Origin: a virus
IMG/VR virus record: IMGVR_UViG_3300008108_000042
Span: 1 to 64,000 of that record
Length of the DNA: 64,000 bases
Direction: 5' to 3' (one strand)
Shown: positions 44,101 to 49,431 of the stretch, piece after piece
Layout of the letters: each line of letters begins with the position of its first letter
Position numbering within the stretch: the first letter of the stretch is position 1
The notes under the pieces: generated by a model
Seen by the model: the letters and a program-made list of their open reading frames with translations, nothing else
Databases searched by the model: none
Told to the model about the DNA's origin: nothing
Position numbers and translations under genes: made by a program

Positions 44101-47100
44101 TCTTGGGAATCTCTTTAAATATCTTTGATTACCTGGAAGAAGTGCCGTACCAACAAAGGGTCCAATCTTATAACTTGGAATTCCTGTAGAAGCTACATAA
44201 ACATAATTATCATTAAAATATACGTTTTGTACGTTGCTTGTATAAAGTTGAACAGAATTGTTAATTGAAATGTTATCGCTCTTACCTTTATTAAGATCAA
44301 TTGATACTAATAGTTTTCCAACAGGTAATGTATTAGGATCTCCACTTGCAGGTAATGTATATGTAAATGTAGTATCTGAAATAGATGTTACAGTATATGT
44401 CCCATTATATAAAATAGGAGCTGCTCCATAAATTGTAACTTGATCACCAACTAAAAGACCATGTTTTCTAGTTGTTGTAACTTTTGCTGTTGTATACCCA
44501 ATACCTTCAGGAACAATACTAGATGCTTCAATTAGTTTTTTAACATTATATAACCATGTATTAATAAGAGTATCTGTTGTTGTTGCTCCAATTTTAGTGA
44601 TATTTAATTTATCCCCAGAAAGATAATATCTTCCAGTATCAACAAGTTCAGTACTACCAGCCTCAACAATTCCATAAATTTTCAAAACTACTTCTTGTTG
44701 AGTTCCTTTATTTGCATAAACAAAGAAATTAGATTGCACAGAAGAAGCAGCTTGATGTTCATCTGCTAATCCATTTAATCCTCTGGTACATTCTAAAAAT
44801 TGATTTAGTGTTTTTTCTTTATATGAAATTAATTCTCCATTGATTAGAATTTGACCATTCTTTTCGGGCCATCCAATAGTAGAATCTACAGTAATTACAC
44901 TATCTGTAGTAGTAATTTTTTCACTAAGTTTGGTAGTGTATGGAACTACAAAATTTCCAACTAAAGATTCTTTAGAAATTACAAGTTCAATGACACTACT
45001 ATCAACTACATTAATATTAATATAATTTTCTACTAATGCTGCAGCATATTGAACATTAGTATCGATTGGATCCTCAAGTTGTTCAATTAGAGCATCTTTT
45101 AAATTTTCTATCTGACCAGATATCAAATTTACACGAACAACAGTATCCACAGACCATGTAGCTGCAGATGGTTTAATAATCTGGTCTTTTGGATAAGAAA
45201 CATCAATTTTTTCATTAAAAAGAATTCTGAAAAAATATGAAATAGAATTTTTTGTACCTTTAGAAGAATAAAACTCTTTGATAGTTTTAATAAACTGTGG
45301 TACACTAATTGTTGAAAAGTCTAATGTTGGGAAATATGGAGCAAATTCCTCAATAAATTTTTGAATAATTCTTCTATAGAATAAAGTATCTAAACTTTTT
45401 ACTTCAGTACCTGCTTTATGAGTTGCTGCTAAAGATTGTTTTTCAGATTTAAATAACGCATTTCCTTTTGCATCATAATCATATATGCCACTGACGCCTC
45501 TCTTACAATTTACCAATTTTGATTTAGTGTACTCTGTACCCTTCTCAATAACTCTAAAACCTGTAATTTCATCAAAACCAATATCACAAGATGCCTTTGC
45601 AAATGGAGGCGCTGCGATTACGACAGTTGGTGGATTGAATGGATCATATCCTTCACCAAAATTAGTAATATTAATATCTGTAATTACACCATTAAATACT
45701 GTTGCTTCTGCGGTTGCATTTACTAAAGTTTTATCTCGTAGAGCAAATCCATTATCTCCAATTCTTGTATCTACAATATACACACTTGGAGGAACTTCAT
45801 ATCCAGATCCTCCACTTAATAGTTGTATTTGCGTTACTTGACCATCAGAGTTGACAATAACATCAAGTACTTGAGCACCTACAGGATCAATAATTTCAAC
45901 TCTTGGTGGATTTGTATCACTATATTCTCTACCACCAGATACAACGTTTACTCCAATAACTTCGCCTTCAGTATTTAAAGTTGTGGTTAAAATTGCTTTT
46001 ACTCCAGAAGAAGTTCCTGGAGCATCAACATAAACTTTTGGTGGTGTAGTATAGTTAGCACCTGAAGAACTTAAAGTTACAGATGTAATAGATCCATTAG
46101 TAACAGTAACTGTATCAACTCTAGCTCCACCAGGATTTACAAAAGATAATCTAGGAATATTAATGTAACCACTTCCACTTTCGGTAATTAGAATATTGCT
46201 AACTTTTCCTTCATTATTTACTATTGCTTTTGCTTTTGCGGCAATTCCATTTTCAGGAGCTTCAATTACAATTTTTGGGGGGTTTGTAGATTCATATCCT
46301 TGCCCTGGATCGAGTAAATTAATGGATTTTACTCCACCAATCAATGCCAGTGCTGTTCCACCTTTTCCTGAAGAAGATTCTATTGTAACTTTAGGTGTAA
46401 ATTTAGACGTATAACCAGATCCGCCAGAAGTAACATTAATATTTTCTAGTTCACCAAAATCATTAATTACTGAAATTGCAGAAGCACCACTTCCTGTAGA
46501 TTGAATTAATTGCTCACTTTCAACATAGGTCATCCAAAAATCAGCACCAGCTGCAGGAGCTTGCTTAAAGATAATAGTAGATCCTTGGATAGTAAATCCA
46601 TCCTCTTCCTGAGAATATGCAGTTAAAAGCTTTTTCCCAACAGATACGTTTGCAAAAATATCACTTACAGGAACATAAGGTTGATTATTTAATTTTAATT
46701 CAAACAAAGTTTTGACACCATTAAATTGAGATTTAATGTCATCTATAAACACAACTTCATCTAAACTATATCCTTTCAAATAGAAAATAGAACATGTGGA
46801 AGAATCATCATTTAATTGTCTTGCTCTCGGTGCGGTTGCAAAAACAATAGTATCACCTACAACTGTAAAATCAATTCCTGGCTTCAAATATTCATTATAT
46901 ACTTTTACAATTAAATGATATGCAGATGTTGGGGTAACTGTTAAACCAGAAGAAACTAAATTAAAAATTGTTGTGGTGCCATCATACAAGAAAAATGCAT
47001 TAGCACATTCTTGCCACTTATTTCTATATTCAGTTAAACTTAAAGAATCTGATAGTACTACTTTTGGTGATTTTTGCACACCGCTATAATAAATGACTTC

Positions 47101-47403
47101 ATCATCAATTAATACACTTCCATCAGTATCAATGAATGAATCTGTACTTTGTACTACAATATCAGTAGAATTACTTGCCGCATCTTCAAGTAAAATAGAA
47201 GTATCTTGAAGTGATTGTTTAGTATAAAAATCAACATCAAAATATTCAACTAGTTGGTTGAGTATATTATATGATAGTCCCGTTTTCTCTTGAGATTTAT
47301 AATAAGTCTCAAAGAATTTTTCAAACAGAGGATAATTTTCTCTGATGAAAGATGGTAACTGTGAATTGATACTAAAAGATGCTTTATTTAATTCCTTTGA
47401 CAT
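23179..47403 (-). CDS. 8074-aa mosaic baseplate protein at the gp7 position
   Basis: One uninterrupted frame of 24.2 kb. Residues 1-60 (SFSINSQLPSFIRENYPLFE) and about 700-736 (FIKTIKEFYSSKGTKNSISY, YPKD) are segments I know from myophage baseplate proteins; the position after gp6 matches T4 gp7 (1032 aa). Further blocks by residue: glycine-rich GSGYTS repeats at ~330-600, ~1150-1340 and ~3510-3585; a YHYH domain ~1430-1560 (WAYDGSPIYGPYGYSDP); a propeller-like region ~2000-2370; LamG-like domains ~2385-2590 and ~6025-6200 (WHHIALVKE, SWSHVAVVKN); an SWN module ~2895-2955; 43-aa PGD repeats ~4210-4470; and ~131-aa CRRDIG repeats ~4490-5420, again near 5545, 6300, 6475 and 7260-7670. The end (GxQxxF segments, then GSGYTSRP) resembles fibre joints. 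The gp7 equivalence is inferred from synteny. Confidence 0.85.
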   Translation of the reverse strand: MSKELNKASFSINSQLPSFIRENYPLFEKFFETYYKSQEKTGLSYNILNQLVEYFDVDFYTKQSLQDTSILLEDAASNSTDIVVQSTDSFIDTDGSVLIDDEVIYYSGVQKSPKVVLSDSLSLTEYRNKWQECANAFFLYDGTTTIFNLVSSGLTVTPTSAYHLIVKVYNEYLKPGIDFTVVGDTIVFATAPRARQLNDDSSTCSIFYLKGYSLDEVVFIDDIKSQFNGVKTLFELKLNNQPYVPVSDIFANVSVGKKLLTAYSQEEDGFTIQGSTIIFKQAPAAGADFWMTYVESEQLIQSTGSGASAISVINDFGELENINVTSGGSGYTSKFTPKVTIESSSGKGGTALALIGGVKSINLLDPGQGYESTNPPKIVIEAPENGIAAKAKAIVNNEGKVSNILITESGSGYINIPRLSFVNPGGARVDTVTVTNGSITSVTLSSSGANYTTPPKVYVDAPGTSSGVKAILTTTLNTEGEVIGVNVVSGGREYSDTNPPRVEIIDPVGAQVLDVIVNSDGQVTQIQLLSGGSGYEVPPSVYIVDTRIGDNGFALRDKTLVNATAEATVFNGVITDINITNFGEGYDPFNPPTVVIAAPPFAKASCDIGFDEITGFRVIEKGTEYTKSKLVNCKRGVSGIYDYDAKGNALFKSEKQSLAATHKAGTEVKSLDTLFYRRIIQKFIEEFAPYFPTLDFSTISVPQFIKTIKEFYSSKGTKNSISYFFRILFNEKIDVSYPKDQIIKPSAATWSVDTVVRVNLISGQIENLKDALIEQLEDPIDTNVQYAAALVENYININVVDSSVIELVISKESLVGNFVVPYTTKLSEKITTTDSVITVDSTIGWPEKNGQILINGELISYKEKTLNQFLECTRGLNGLADEHQAASSVQSNFFVYANKGTQQEVVLKIYGIVEAGSTELVDTGRYYLSGDKLNITKIGATTTDTLINTWLYNVKKLIEASSIVPEGIGYTTAKVTTTRKHGLLVGDQVTIYGAAPILYNGTYTVTSISDTTFTYTLPASGDPNTLPVGKLLVSIDLNKGKSDNISINNSVQLYTSNVQNVYFNDNYVYVASTGIPSYKIGPFVGTALLPGNQRYLKRFPRTQNTISVKTDTAPGAVGSWINGVSVWNYKSSESLKYGKLSDIKILDNGGGYDAGNPPNIVFTGGGGSGAAADVVVNGSITEIIVENAGDGYTSQPLISIVGGGGSGASATAVITNNKLSKILVDFGGEGYTSTPTISISGGGGDGASAYASVRGPIQNINVTNYGEGYIAAPTIEVSSGRGAEALAIVNNGRIVSIAVINAGIGYTSPPEVEIYGDGFGAKARAIISTSGDSIGKVLNIEILNRGINYNQGSTQIVLKSVGSGARFECKVFEWIFNYAFEKQLDASRGYVFSGLNNQFGGDYAHLSDPRQLRYVLGDNLEIRNGQVAEKIEGLVHSPILGWAYDGSPIYGPYGYSDPTDDKSIIERMVSSYKLLDSLTSSSPERIDGPLLSEYPAGSFIQDYEFSYNLGTLDEYNGRFCKTPEFPEGTYAYFVTIVEDTTNLDNLQGIPTFPYVIGPKYYSQVDAWNLSADSIQAYLPLDVVRFRDPFENVDTDLDRTTFGIVGDYITEDGELLTFEVEDSDQSGFINIAYELANVVGNFTENSIITSTRTIGTTLSRQIKAIVNLYDPIENTISLRYYAYTKEAGRWEPNTQYTAGQIVYSDGDGFNTGKLYRCSNTAISGASQPTVRSGYNDGGVNWVYLSDIGILEPGDRITFGLSNALLGDTIAELSDAIPSYRQEDVIGLYDYFPSVREESRVDIEIDTTTKFESAKIDGYVIENAGNNYKVGDKLVFDETDTDGYGVSARISKVEGKTISAYTFALGGSDGDTPIGTITCTENDGGTSTNLEHNLQVGDTVFVDTTPIMIQNQKDYKVRVIDGIEKLDIVQPGTGYNSDIPPSIEISGDGSDAIVEPVLQSTGVIEKVNIINSGNSYTFDPRLIISHPQIYKKTNYFFAKHWTQYNNVVINDIFGTSEKYYYICGKAADSNGNIVAIMAKYNDSGTLIWQKSLSSPYPGQGLRYADFQKIIVKGQEIFVVGQTKPNTTTQFNPDIVIAKYTENSTGLVCTLTWQKEISGVSGAIRQDTITGIAADKNGDLFVAGYTNTNSVSPQDAYLVFLRNDGDVIKRRKISLGGYSEKITSIAIDSKDNIHFTGEVLDIITPNAPTNILYGKASWNESTRAIDLHFIKDITCVSDVSDVSLRINEFDDIIITYNYSGASQFAVMSINANEIEYPNTGYDTITLRWHKAFSCTDVAAVETRYVSSNIDIFGQIQILTSVTTDSEVYSYQIKLSYDGDLVSNSKLFASENANSSTTKGFSFYPTSVHGDASGDTLVSGYSAYNSDTFILYHFDGVNGSTSVVDSSFNKRNGVTFGGASTISTAEFKHGTASLYIPSGSTDAFSIPAASTPIGNLMSNTNFTLEGFFRSGSTGGTTPVLFSCGNVGSTNHITLRYTRATGVINLQLRGTGSAENLGNSSSNAFTSDTWHHIALVKENLNYYVYLNGVRIINSSTATTVSTPNPIYIGSANGATQPLNGYVDEFRLSPYARYTGSSLTGQQVTATVNQFSSGIIVPKEGILIKIDKNREANKLGNYNSTFANIVATIVSGSFANNQTITYTGGSAAVSAYSLSGFGVGAVLTLTLTSPSAIIYPGMTITGPSGTATVTTVSYTYNYIYSSASAWSQSTVQDTSIDIQDYIPGVDNATILDFNELNSNLQSDYVTCSSSVNTWASRTATIPTPGGIKLKVNCKKGSKFYIRNTIPTKFRNVKRFTLNQSANFTPGATISEKVYATGLKTQNAVITKVDTVNKYVYVAYNTDATNFSDQTTITELSELVSDNINDVNEIKEYRLYSFKTQLNFQAGGTGDFTVGNKVKGATSGSTAVVTSWNSGTRTLVVENYNGLFVAGERVYEVANQSTVFWSLTTTSATTTVTPGVGTAGTFTLKIPNDDAARFKDFAEGIYYILINELYSVTNWTGNTSYSADQYVKNTTTGLVYRSTVSGTSGSTAPTHVSGTAADGTITWEYIGTQTTSNYFKNSLISLDVTQISLNTSPAGTEKTTLTISGLGLVKNITVITTVDKIIRIIPSGISATNQVYVGTQTAHYLNRDNIIFIEGNGSVGSPSEYDGSFSVNDIISSRSFTFNLPADATSNPAAASGIIIYAKSPVLNFIYGHQYNFDLSHPSNLGYFLSFSRDSLNRIEYSFNNIIRIGTPGIDAAGSSPKVTFKVDNLASSITYYFDPSHLGDESPVTENAYAIVRSTPYAGKFKVYSTSGGTVTSGDYKFSIQLPFEPEGPAIAENTSYVTTSTTADGPIADIEFVSPGGFYKKLPVVTDISAVRTIERIQIENQGTEYEPGVYTKIPIIGDGVGGFIELEVTLEGEPGNETGKITSASLTSAGKGYTFGSIDIEGIDGILGPQLQGGGGKINVIIPPRGSGSSLYLKGTNIGKIKKLKNNNFGFDYSHDYTLKPEINFPVNLQLLNTSILRSINVTDPGSGYTVAPAVIITGGGGVGAEAEAVIKNGRISAIEIKNPGTGYSSAPDVALKSSFTFVVNVDLNYLQFSSPHGIPNGAEISFAAVEGTTTIGTPELPLSSFGRLSTTQTYYAIAGSENSLDADQLKIALTPQGAEIGDAITLINSGNGRLIIFTESFGGTAEAIVETARFLSDEYVYQGNSLSEQTAFGYVSKNNGWQTGPRLLKLENYSGEFIEGQKVTGLVSKSSGIIDNISRARGVLNINAVTQTSGKFADDTGKPSEIIQRLQDSYYYQNFSYAIKSKVVISKWRDSIKKNTHPAGFQVFGELVLDSVQETRKNDPSIEVTRSVSVGEIADLNTVESFAIVEPRYSEFDNSVVIFRSKRLTSSEQIITSTVQEFDDISSLFDGTRTAFPLTINGTNSIVSADKLLISLNGIVQAPGKAYTIVNGLQITEPDPDNPNQTITKTVQGIVFSDPPQPATTVKYVQIEIDKVFQSEIWIENIAGVIPDLGRTIVGQTSKVRASVISSESVLPSVSFDGSSSQVVDILSNTITIGKHSFVTGTEVRYTVPVGVIPLDPIPAGNITLYVIRVDESRIKLANTYANALGGVGIDITTLGTNRLGKTTDHTITNLNGITKLTVSNYVPSTQTGYDEFIELEEIRASSTGLIATISRIQNLNHPSIGRYRNASELIVANKDEVVKEAFADQQSYIFANYPDFVYPGAPTNSYRFKDGYRLIQANRQEIIDTASARIQTQFPTFTFGADPGSTVGIEPLVSNRYLDAKNLILANRAEILDRSLAEIAVQYPDFYYPGDVQSDTHSRFNDAYRLIQQNRDEIADRSIAEIATQYPDFVFPGDQTTDAQSRFNDAYRLIQQNKDEILDKSLAQVAIEHPDFVFPGDPQSNSSSRFNDAYRLIQQNRDEIADRSLAEIAVQFEDFYFPGDTRSDTHSRFNDAYRLIQLNKTEIVLTAWNNMLNVYPAAAATELKCKRDIGYFVDAVSLDVFLEGNKYTRQFVLQYFNNGVPIINGLVGEELASVEAFNQARTLMKRALTNQLTIKDLTITPDPDTGSNTNTNSCANVRTLIDNLSLIATTALGSGSISSLPSENAGQYNVNELKCRRDIGHFIDAVSLDIFLEGNKYSRKFVEQYFSATTTPITNGIQDEEDQAIVAFNMARDMMKSAITNQLYVKDLSLTPDPLIGSNQSPQSCANVRTSIDNLTNLITTTLIARDLNLLPIENAGSYQTNELKCRRDLGYLVDAVSLDVFMLGNKYTRKFAQQYFVNGQPLTNGLLGEYAQSISAFNQARNMMKKAVTNQLYVKDLTLTADSATNSNVSIDSCANVQSAIDTLIGVITTVFGTGGIESLPTENSGSYVAGKSKCLRDIKYFIDAISLDVFLENNKYSRKFVLQYFNKGTPISNGLVGETAQSVVSFNMARDMMKKAVTNQLYTKDLTLTEDPLTQSNVSPNSCANVRTAIDTLTAIVTTAISTSSVATLPSEGTSSFNTGENKCRRDIGYIVDAIASDIGIGGNASTITATKAYFNTAGTTLISNGVNGEVDQSVVAFNMARDMMKKAATNQLYNKDLSISAGPAVEGVGDVLESNLQSGNPNACTDVQSTISTLVLILTSTLQAGTLTALPELQSPSVLAAKAKCKRDIGYIVDAISQDLYDGNNINTITAIKAYFTSQGALITNGVLGEQTQSVYAFNQARDLMIQAVTNQLGFKDLNITADPATGSNTSATSCANVRSTITTLSLYLTTALTNGNLNGLPGTIISNSPYSPGELKCKRDMGYITTALAADISSGGNSNIWDNTKYYFTADGSPLANGLVGEEVQSIYGFQKVAYWAGQAANNQLTVKDLSIIADPSPEQGNSSNTNPFGCTDVRNSLSTLVTILTTCIQQANLSSLPLRNPGNWSDVTNPSTIFTKDETVLNLNGKDALVEDSNVTIFALDPCVINGTTPITYIAQNGTTQQGFGSTTIKLPSSTTTGIVTGQNGVNADAANGLRLNSTFIAQEALGYVKAKYPDLVIPVSDQTCARDIGYVISAIADDLEYGGNYRIIESTEAYYRGSTLVHINNQLEETIDAFNYARNLAIAAMRSWKVKLNVIRNGTSTITLVDQSTVNVIEGMTVTGTGIPNNTKVFKIIDSTKVQLTTSVPSGSGNLDFVMQSGKYYTDSAPISQPVGAPFPNLGVPDDDTNPSCASQASAIATSMAILTNGLANGLETLPNVSYPPTRPLIVVGAEVSGPGIDEDTKVVEVISFTEIVVNKPCLNTTGLPISFRQIDDRLVLSKITGTPQNPNGLFALVSGDYIYGKSSGQIVKITALGAYRDPVTGIPVNDGAPLQINSGTTFNGLVFNRIVDPENPNVVVDDISESSAKLVDINDDTVSVNTNFIEYQSIEDNVIEYTALNANNFEMDETITSIKLSVNGKTGNFTEGETLYSSKLSYKNISGLTYFPVIGGSSKIYGLTSGAETTLLNSDPSVRTIYTGPITGSFTLGETISNWKINVNGSTSRLNTTFFKFGSASLRTLGSSDWVYINDTEKFNLGSGNWTTECWIYPTTAATQTFLDFRNSGSDAGALTILRNSTGTITVRYNATDWTTTATASLNSWSHVAVVKNNTQVQIYVNGVGVATSFSDTRTYANRPLTIGNSYQNVSTGFTGYIDDLRISTNARYTNNFAVPSSEFVQDSYTLVLFNFNGTNNSNIILPTSYTTAEVSEKITVPILAKQVINAQNIVYTDAFDSSLNSYREAADVILKNSLFISEEASNELKYYYEDFQIPGDVGNNLSGTSTCRRDLQLLITAVAQDLSSGGDYYSISAAKAYISSNEQIRYLYQPGEAQQFGVGQLLQSLHAHFFVRDLCKKAVLNTLVDYDAQFTLERPISTLGTNIESDADAIASRIDYLWGVINDVLAPTAQRYRDACNLLWFNRDFIAKEAVAYTISQFKYTLNNVQYNALTFPSGAAGQSKCERDMKLLIDAVILDLLTGGQGYTIDGLKFYLADGVSITSVKNELLPTIVTLQKIKELAQKVINNEIYTAQYQTVTPISYPVRDYTITNDVGGCANVKSAIATLYDIMIAFLRPAGQNYQDASKLALYNKEYIVSETHKFITNTYTTLNLSASEITNAKAALDDYVDALVYDLLTNGNSGIVNYVSAYLNSSGTAVTSFIYKNVTATNAAYNKARDYTISAINETLVSPSPLTTFYAYTDPNISVSAGPTTKVTAETLILTSTLSSPQYLALNVTKTYGVSLPSPNYGTRILPNPVIGGITLGNYVYGQSSGSIAEVTSIIERTAKVKKIYTRIPVEFDVENSPVEAEFTNEEITNTTQSGTAEIYGYEVVNNTLFLDVIITSGAFDVDDIIEGNVSGSIATVLVGSTNRLKLIDISSQIEDGEYFTGLTSGADATLDQSLYNSAPIISNTGGKLTLDTENIEGYFYESQTVNSSDNEVIITVVEEGQTVSLTAGDTVISGKINKMTVDVDQSLADFDIGDSISLIDEISETKTGDESTIVGINETEYAEAYFENGISGTFAENDFVKLLDSQSQEVANAYVTSWNPTTNVLNLDNLVEITAGRLFAVRSIVVGDSPTINYGTVTKLSRRVEFYHTDTQNTVLPINSPNTEIGIDGTHIDASNLLISNKDFIAKEVSGYIKSQYPDFEFPGTPASQSDYSPSSSVSRFKDASNLIYANSDYIIEETTGYIKATYPDFMYPGTPTSQDYWLPSSSVNRFKDAGTLIKKNRQYIIDTTINNLIAAYPTFVFPNNDQTKCRRDLGYVIDAIANDLYDGGNANIYDATIAYFDQATGGLLSNGLVGELTQSIYAFNQVRDLCKLAITNNLPTTDLTITADPSTGSNTNTNSCSNVQSAITSLTAILTGILTDGSLINLPKRNVGTWTTGENKCKRDLEYFIKGVANDLYDGGNQNTRTNTLYYFSNATTLLTNGLAGEVTQSVAAFNYARDLMKAAITNTLPTGTYTGLTPVQDLTISADPTTGSNQNSSSCTQVQSAITTLTAIMTTALNAGNTSSVPTETVGTWSTNEVKCERDIKYWIDAIAHNVRYGGNSKVVNSALYYYDAVTGTFITNGIAGEESQSIAGLTYLKTLLPYVINNIPVPTSYQNARHELANYYAAVDQVFNDEVLYDDAYPTAYNINSCATVRSTINTLVDLYISILTDYANVPSTITYTTFDKGALIANKNTTTQNVIGKATIVSLEEVYNNQYSYATINKVVLVGSTKQLFLTSVVGNFNDYCRITSSGGYVSYNSKTTQVLGKVDRYFRGFDGVQTTFDLTYNNGIQYFPNTEGYVLIFVNGILQQPGISYITFSDKITFYEAPQFGSSFVGTYLGKLRILDDISFEFDSLRSSFNLKRNNSFYSLTVTEGSSALTKPDNNIIVSMNGVIQKAGEGYDLSGSRINFTEVPRTGSQFIGFAYIGSDADVVQDVVVPEVETDDILSIEGETEDRTVAVIESSNSLVTYNYDGPVYGKSAVLTAVISKGLISETQISAGGSGYTSRPEVVVTSTGGFDGQLKALVGVSSVNLVDGGYGYRDPEVIAATVELPNSTLLLGTGNVFGDFGLDEE
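24400..25625 (-). repeat. Second cluster of ~131-aa CRRDIG repeats (3 copies)
   Basis: Three tandem units begin at KCRRDLGYVIDAIANDL, KCKRDLEYFIKGVANDL and KCERDIKYWIDAIAHNV, about 400 nt apart. Each continues through a TNGLxGExxQSxxAFN core and, in the first two, an SNxNxxSCxxVQSAITTLTAI core. They are separated from the main array by about 2 kaa of other sequence and are preceded by two copies of the YPDFxxPG repeat. Confidence 0.8.
31150..33930 (-). repeat. Main tandem array of seven ~131-aa CRRDIG repeats
   Basis: Seven units with starts spaced about 390-430 nt apart (near 33925, 33535, 33140, 32750, 32360, 31935 and 31530). The shared pattern is KCxRDIGYxxDAxSxDxxxxGN, then a short YF segment, TNGxxGExxQSxxAFNxARDMMKKA, TNQLYxKDLTLTxDPxxxSN, and SCANVRTxIDTL. 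Two cysteines per unit (KC-RD and SCANV) are invariant. The predicted content is mostly helical, unlike the beta-rich rest of the protein. Confidence 0.9.
33990..34775 (-). repeat. Array of 43-aa RFNDAYRLIQ...PGD repeats
   Basis: Four near-identical 129-nt units and two or three diverged ones. The unit is RFNDAYRLIQQNRDEIADRS, then xAEIAxQYPDFxFPGDxxxDxxS. It directly precedes the main CRRDIG array, and the last unit runs into the first CRRDIG copy. A helix of about 25 residues followed by an aromatic-proline loop is the simplest reading. Confidence 0.9.
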
Positions 47404-47415
47404 TTCTTCCCCTTA

Positions 47416-49431
47416 TTAGAAGCAAGTACTATCTGATGTAAGCGTTGGCACTGTGACCGTTAAATCAACCGTATTAGTAATTGGTGCAACTTCAGCAATG
47501 ATATTAGGATCTAAGAATGAGAAATCAAGATTGACACCAACTGGAGATACATTCACATCTGGATATGTAATATTTAATACGGTTCCTGGGTCAGGAGTTA
47601 AAATAGTACCAATATTTGATGGTATTGCTGTGACAGTAATTGTCCCATTAGATACTACATTTATTGGTGCTTTCGTTATATTTATAGATCCAAAACACAT
47701 CTTTCCTGTTGAATAATCGACAAATCCTGCCTTCTTATTAGTGTATACTTTTTTTGCATTTTCTAAGTAATATACTCTAAGATTCCCATAACCATCATCC
47801 TCAAAATATTGAGGAGTAGTTGGTAGATCTTTAGTATAAAATACAGAACTTCTTACTACGCTTGGCAAAACTGCTGAACAAGTTGGATCTAAAGTACCCA
47901 ACAAATTATCAACACTATCACCAAGGATACCGCCAAGTCCAGCATTTACTTGATAAAAAGGATTTCCAAAATTTAAACAATAAGTTTCAATCTGATCGAA
48001 GTTTGGAGAAAATCTTCTTGATATTGATAATTGAGCTTGCGTTGATTCGAATGCTTTATTGGAGTCATCAATTGACTTTATTAACTTAGATAATTGAAAA
48101 TTATTATTGAATTGATTTAGTCCTTCCTGTTTAGCAAATTCTTTAATGATATCATTGATATTAGTTTCTAAATCACTTTCAGATAAATTAGTTTTATATG
48201 ATTGATAATAAGTTAATGATCTTAAGTTTATGTACATTACATCTGCATCCAATACTTCAATATCAATAGATGCCATTGAATAGTTTCTTAAATCTTTAAC
48301 AATTGTTTTCTTAGTTAAATTGTTTAGTTTCGTTCCTGTTTTAGTACGAATGACAAGATAAACTTTTCCATATACAGGTGGAGAAACAGTTTCTCCACCA
48401 TATGCAACCACTGATTCAATATTTGCATATACTTTTCTTGCAAGAGTTTCATAATCTGTTGCTGTAACTGCTCTATACTGTGTAGAATAATATCTTGGTG
48501 CTATGAATTTGATGGATTCTAATGTTTCTTCATCACTACCAAACTGTGATTTATCATTTGTTGTTAGTATACAACTTGATAGAGATATTACCCTATCAAA
48601 AGAATCCAAGACTTTTCCTAAAAATACAAACTCAACAATATCATTTGCTGGAGCTCCATTTGTTTTAATATATTGCAATTCAACAAGTTCATTATTTGAT
48701 AGTTCTCTCCCCACAATACCATCACCAAAAATAATTTCATATCTCTTATCTTCTGTTTCTTGTAAGAAATAATTTCTTGATGATGCATCAATTTCAGTAA
48801 TATTTTCAGCAAGAGTGTAAAGATCTACTTGTTGTGATTGTTTATTCGCTCTTATCTGAACTCTAAGCGTAGAGGTATCAACTTTATCATTTGGGATAAT
48901 GTATTTTTGATCTTGATTTTTGTTTACAAGGTAATTAAAAGTTAATAAAGATCCTTCATATATGATAAAAGCATTAAAAGTTGCCGTCCCATCAATATTA
49001 TTAACAGTTGTGGAGATATTATCAGGAATTACAAAAGTATATGATGTTCCATCAGTTCCAGTGCCACTAGCAACCAGACCTTTATATAAAGTTATAAATG
49101 TTGGAAATTCTCCATTATTCCCCTTTTCAGTCTGAACTACTAACTTAACACAAGCTTTTGCTGCAACAATTGATCTTGGAGTATAATTTAGTAGTTTTGC
49201 AAGACTTACTACATTATCTCTGATTGTTGAACTACTTAAAAATAGTTCATTTACACTCATATTTGCATTAAATGCAGTATAATAAGTGTTATATGCTAAC
49301 ATGTCTAGCATATATGACAATGTAGAACCAGTAAAATCGTAATCTGTGAACTCTTCTTTGGTTCTCAGATAAGATTTTATGGATTCTCTAATCTCAAAAA
49401 AGTCTAAGGCAGTAAGATTTGAAGGAAGCAT
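47416..49431 (-). CDS. gp6: Baseplate wedge protein gp6-like
   Basis: A 671-aa protein, close to T4 gp6 (660 aa). The N-terminus (LPSNLTALDFFEIRESIKSY, DYDFTGSTLSYMLDMLAYNT, NMSVNELFLSSSTIRDNV) is the conserved gp6/gpJ-family baseplate signature. YEIIFGDGIVGREL and ATDYETLARKVYANIESV are also family motifs. gp6 forms the continuous ring of the baseplate that connects wedges. It overlaps gp25 by one base and precedes the giant gene by 12 nt. Confidence 0.93.
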   Translation of the reverse strand: MLPSNLTALDFFEIRESIKSYLRTKEEFTDYDFTGSTLSYMLDMLAYNTYYTAFNANMSVNELFLSSSTIRDNVVSLAKLLNYTPRSIVAAKACVKLVVQTEKGNNGEFPTFITLYKGLVASGTGTDGTSYTFVIPDNISTTVNNIDGTATFNAFIIYEGSLLTFNYLVNKNQDQKYIIPNDKVDTSTLRVQIRANKQSQQVDLYTLAENITEIDASSRNYFLQETEDKRYEIIFGDGIVGRELSNNELVELQYIKTNGAPANDIVEFVFLGKVLDSFDRVISLSSCILTTNDKSQFGSDEETLESIKFIAPRYYSTQYRAVTATDYETLARKVYANIESVVAYGGETVSPPVYGKVYLVIRTKTGTKLNNLTKKTIVKDLRNYSMASIDIEVLDADVMYINLRSLTYYQSYKTNLSESDLETNINDIIKEFAKQEGLNQFNNNFQLSKLIKSIDDSNKAFESTQAQLSISRRFSPNFDQIETYCLNFGNPFYQVNAGLGGILGDSVDNLLGTLDPTCSAVLPSVVRSSVFYTKDLPTTPQYFEDDGYGNLRVYYLENAKKVYTNKKAGFVDYSTGKMCFGSINITKAPINVVSNGTITVTAIPSNIGTILTPDPGTVLNITYPDVNVSPVGVNLDFSFLDPNIIAEVAPITNTVDLTVTVPTLTSDSTCF

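Noticed and set aside
23179-47403. Possible assembly fusion of several genes in the 8074-codon frame
   Set aside because: No internal stop, late promoter or ribosome-site boundary was noticed, and modules repeat throughout the frame, so one gene is the simplest reading; long-read data would settle it.
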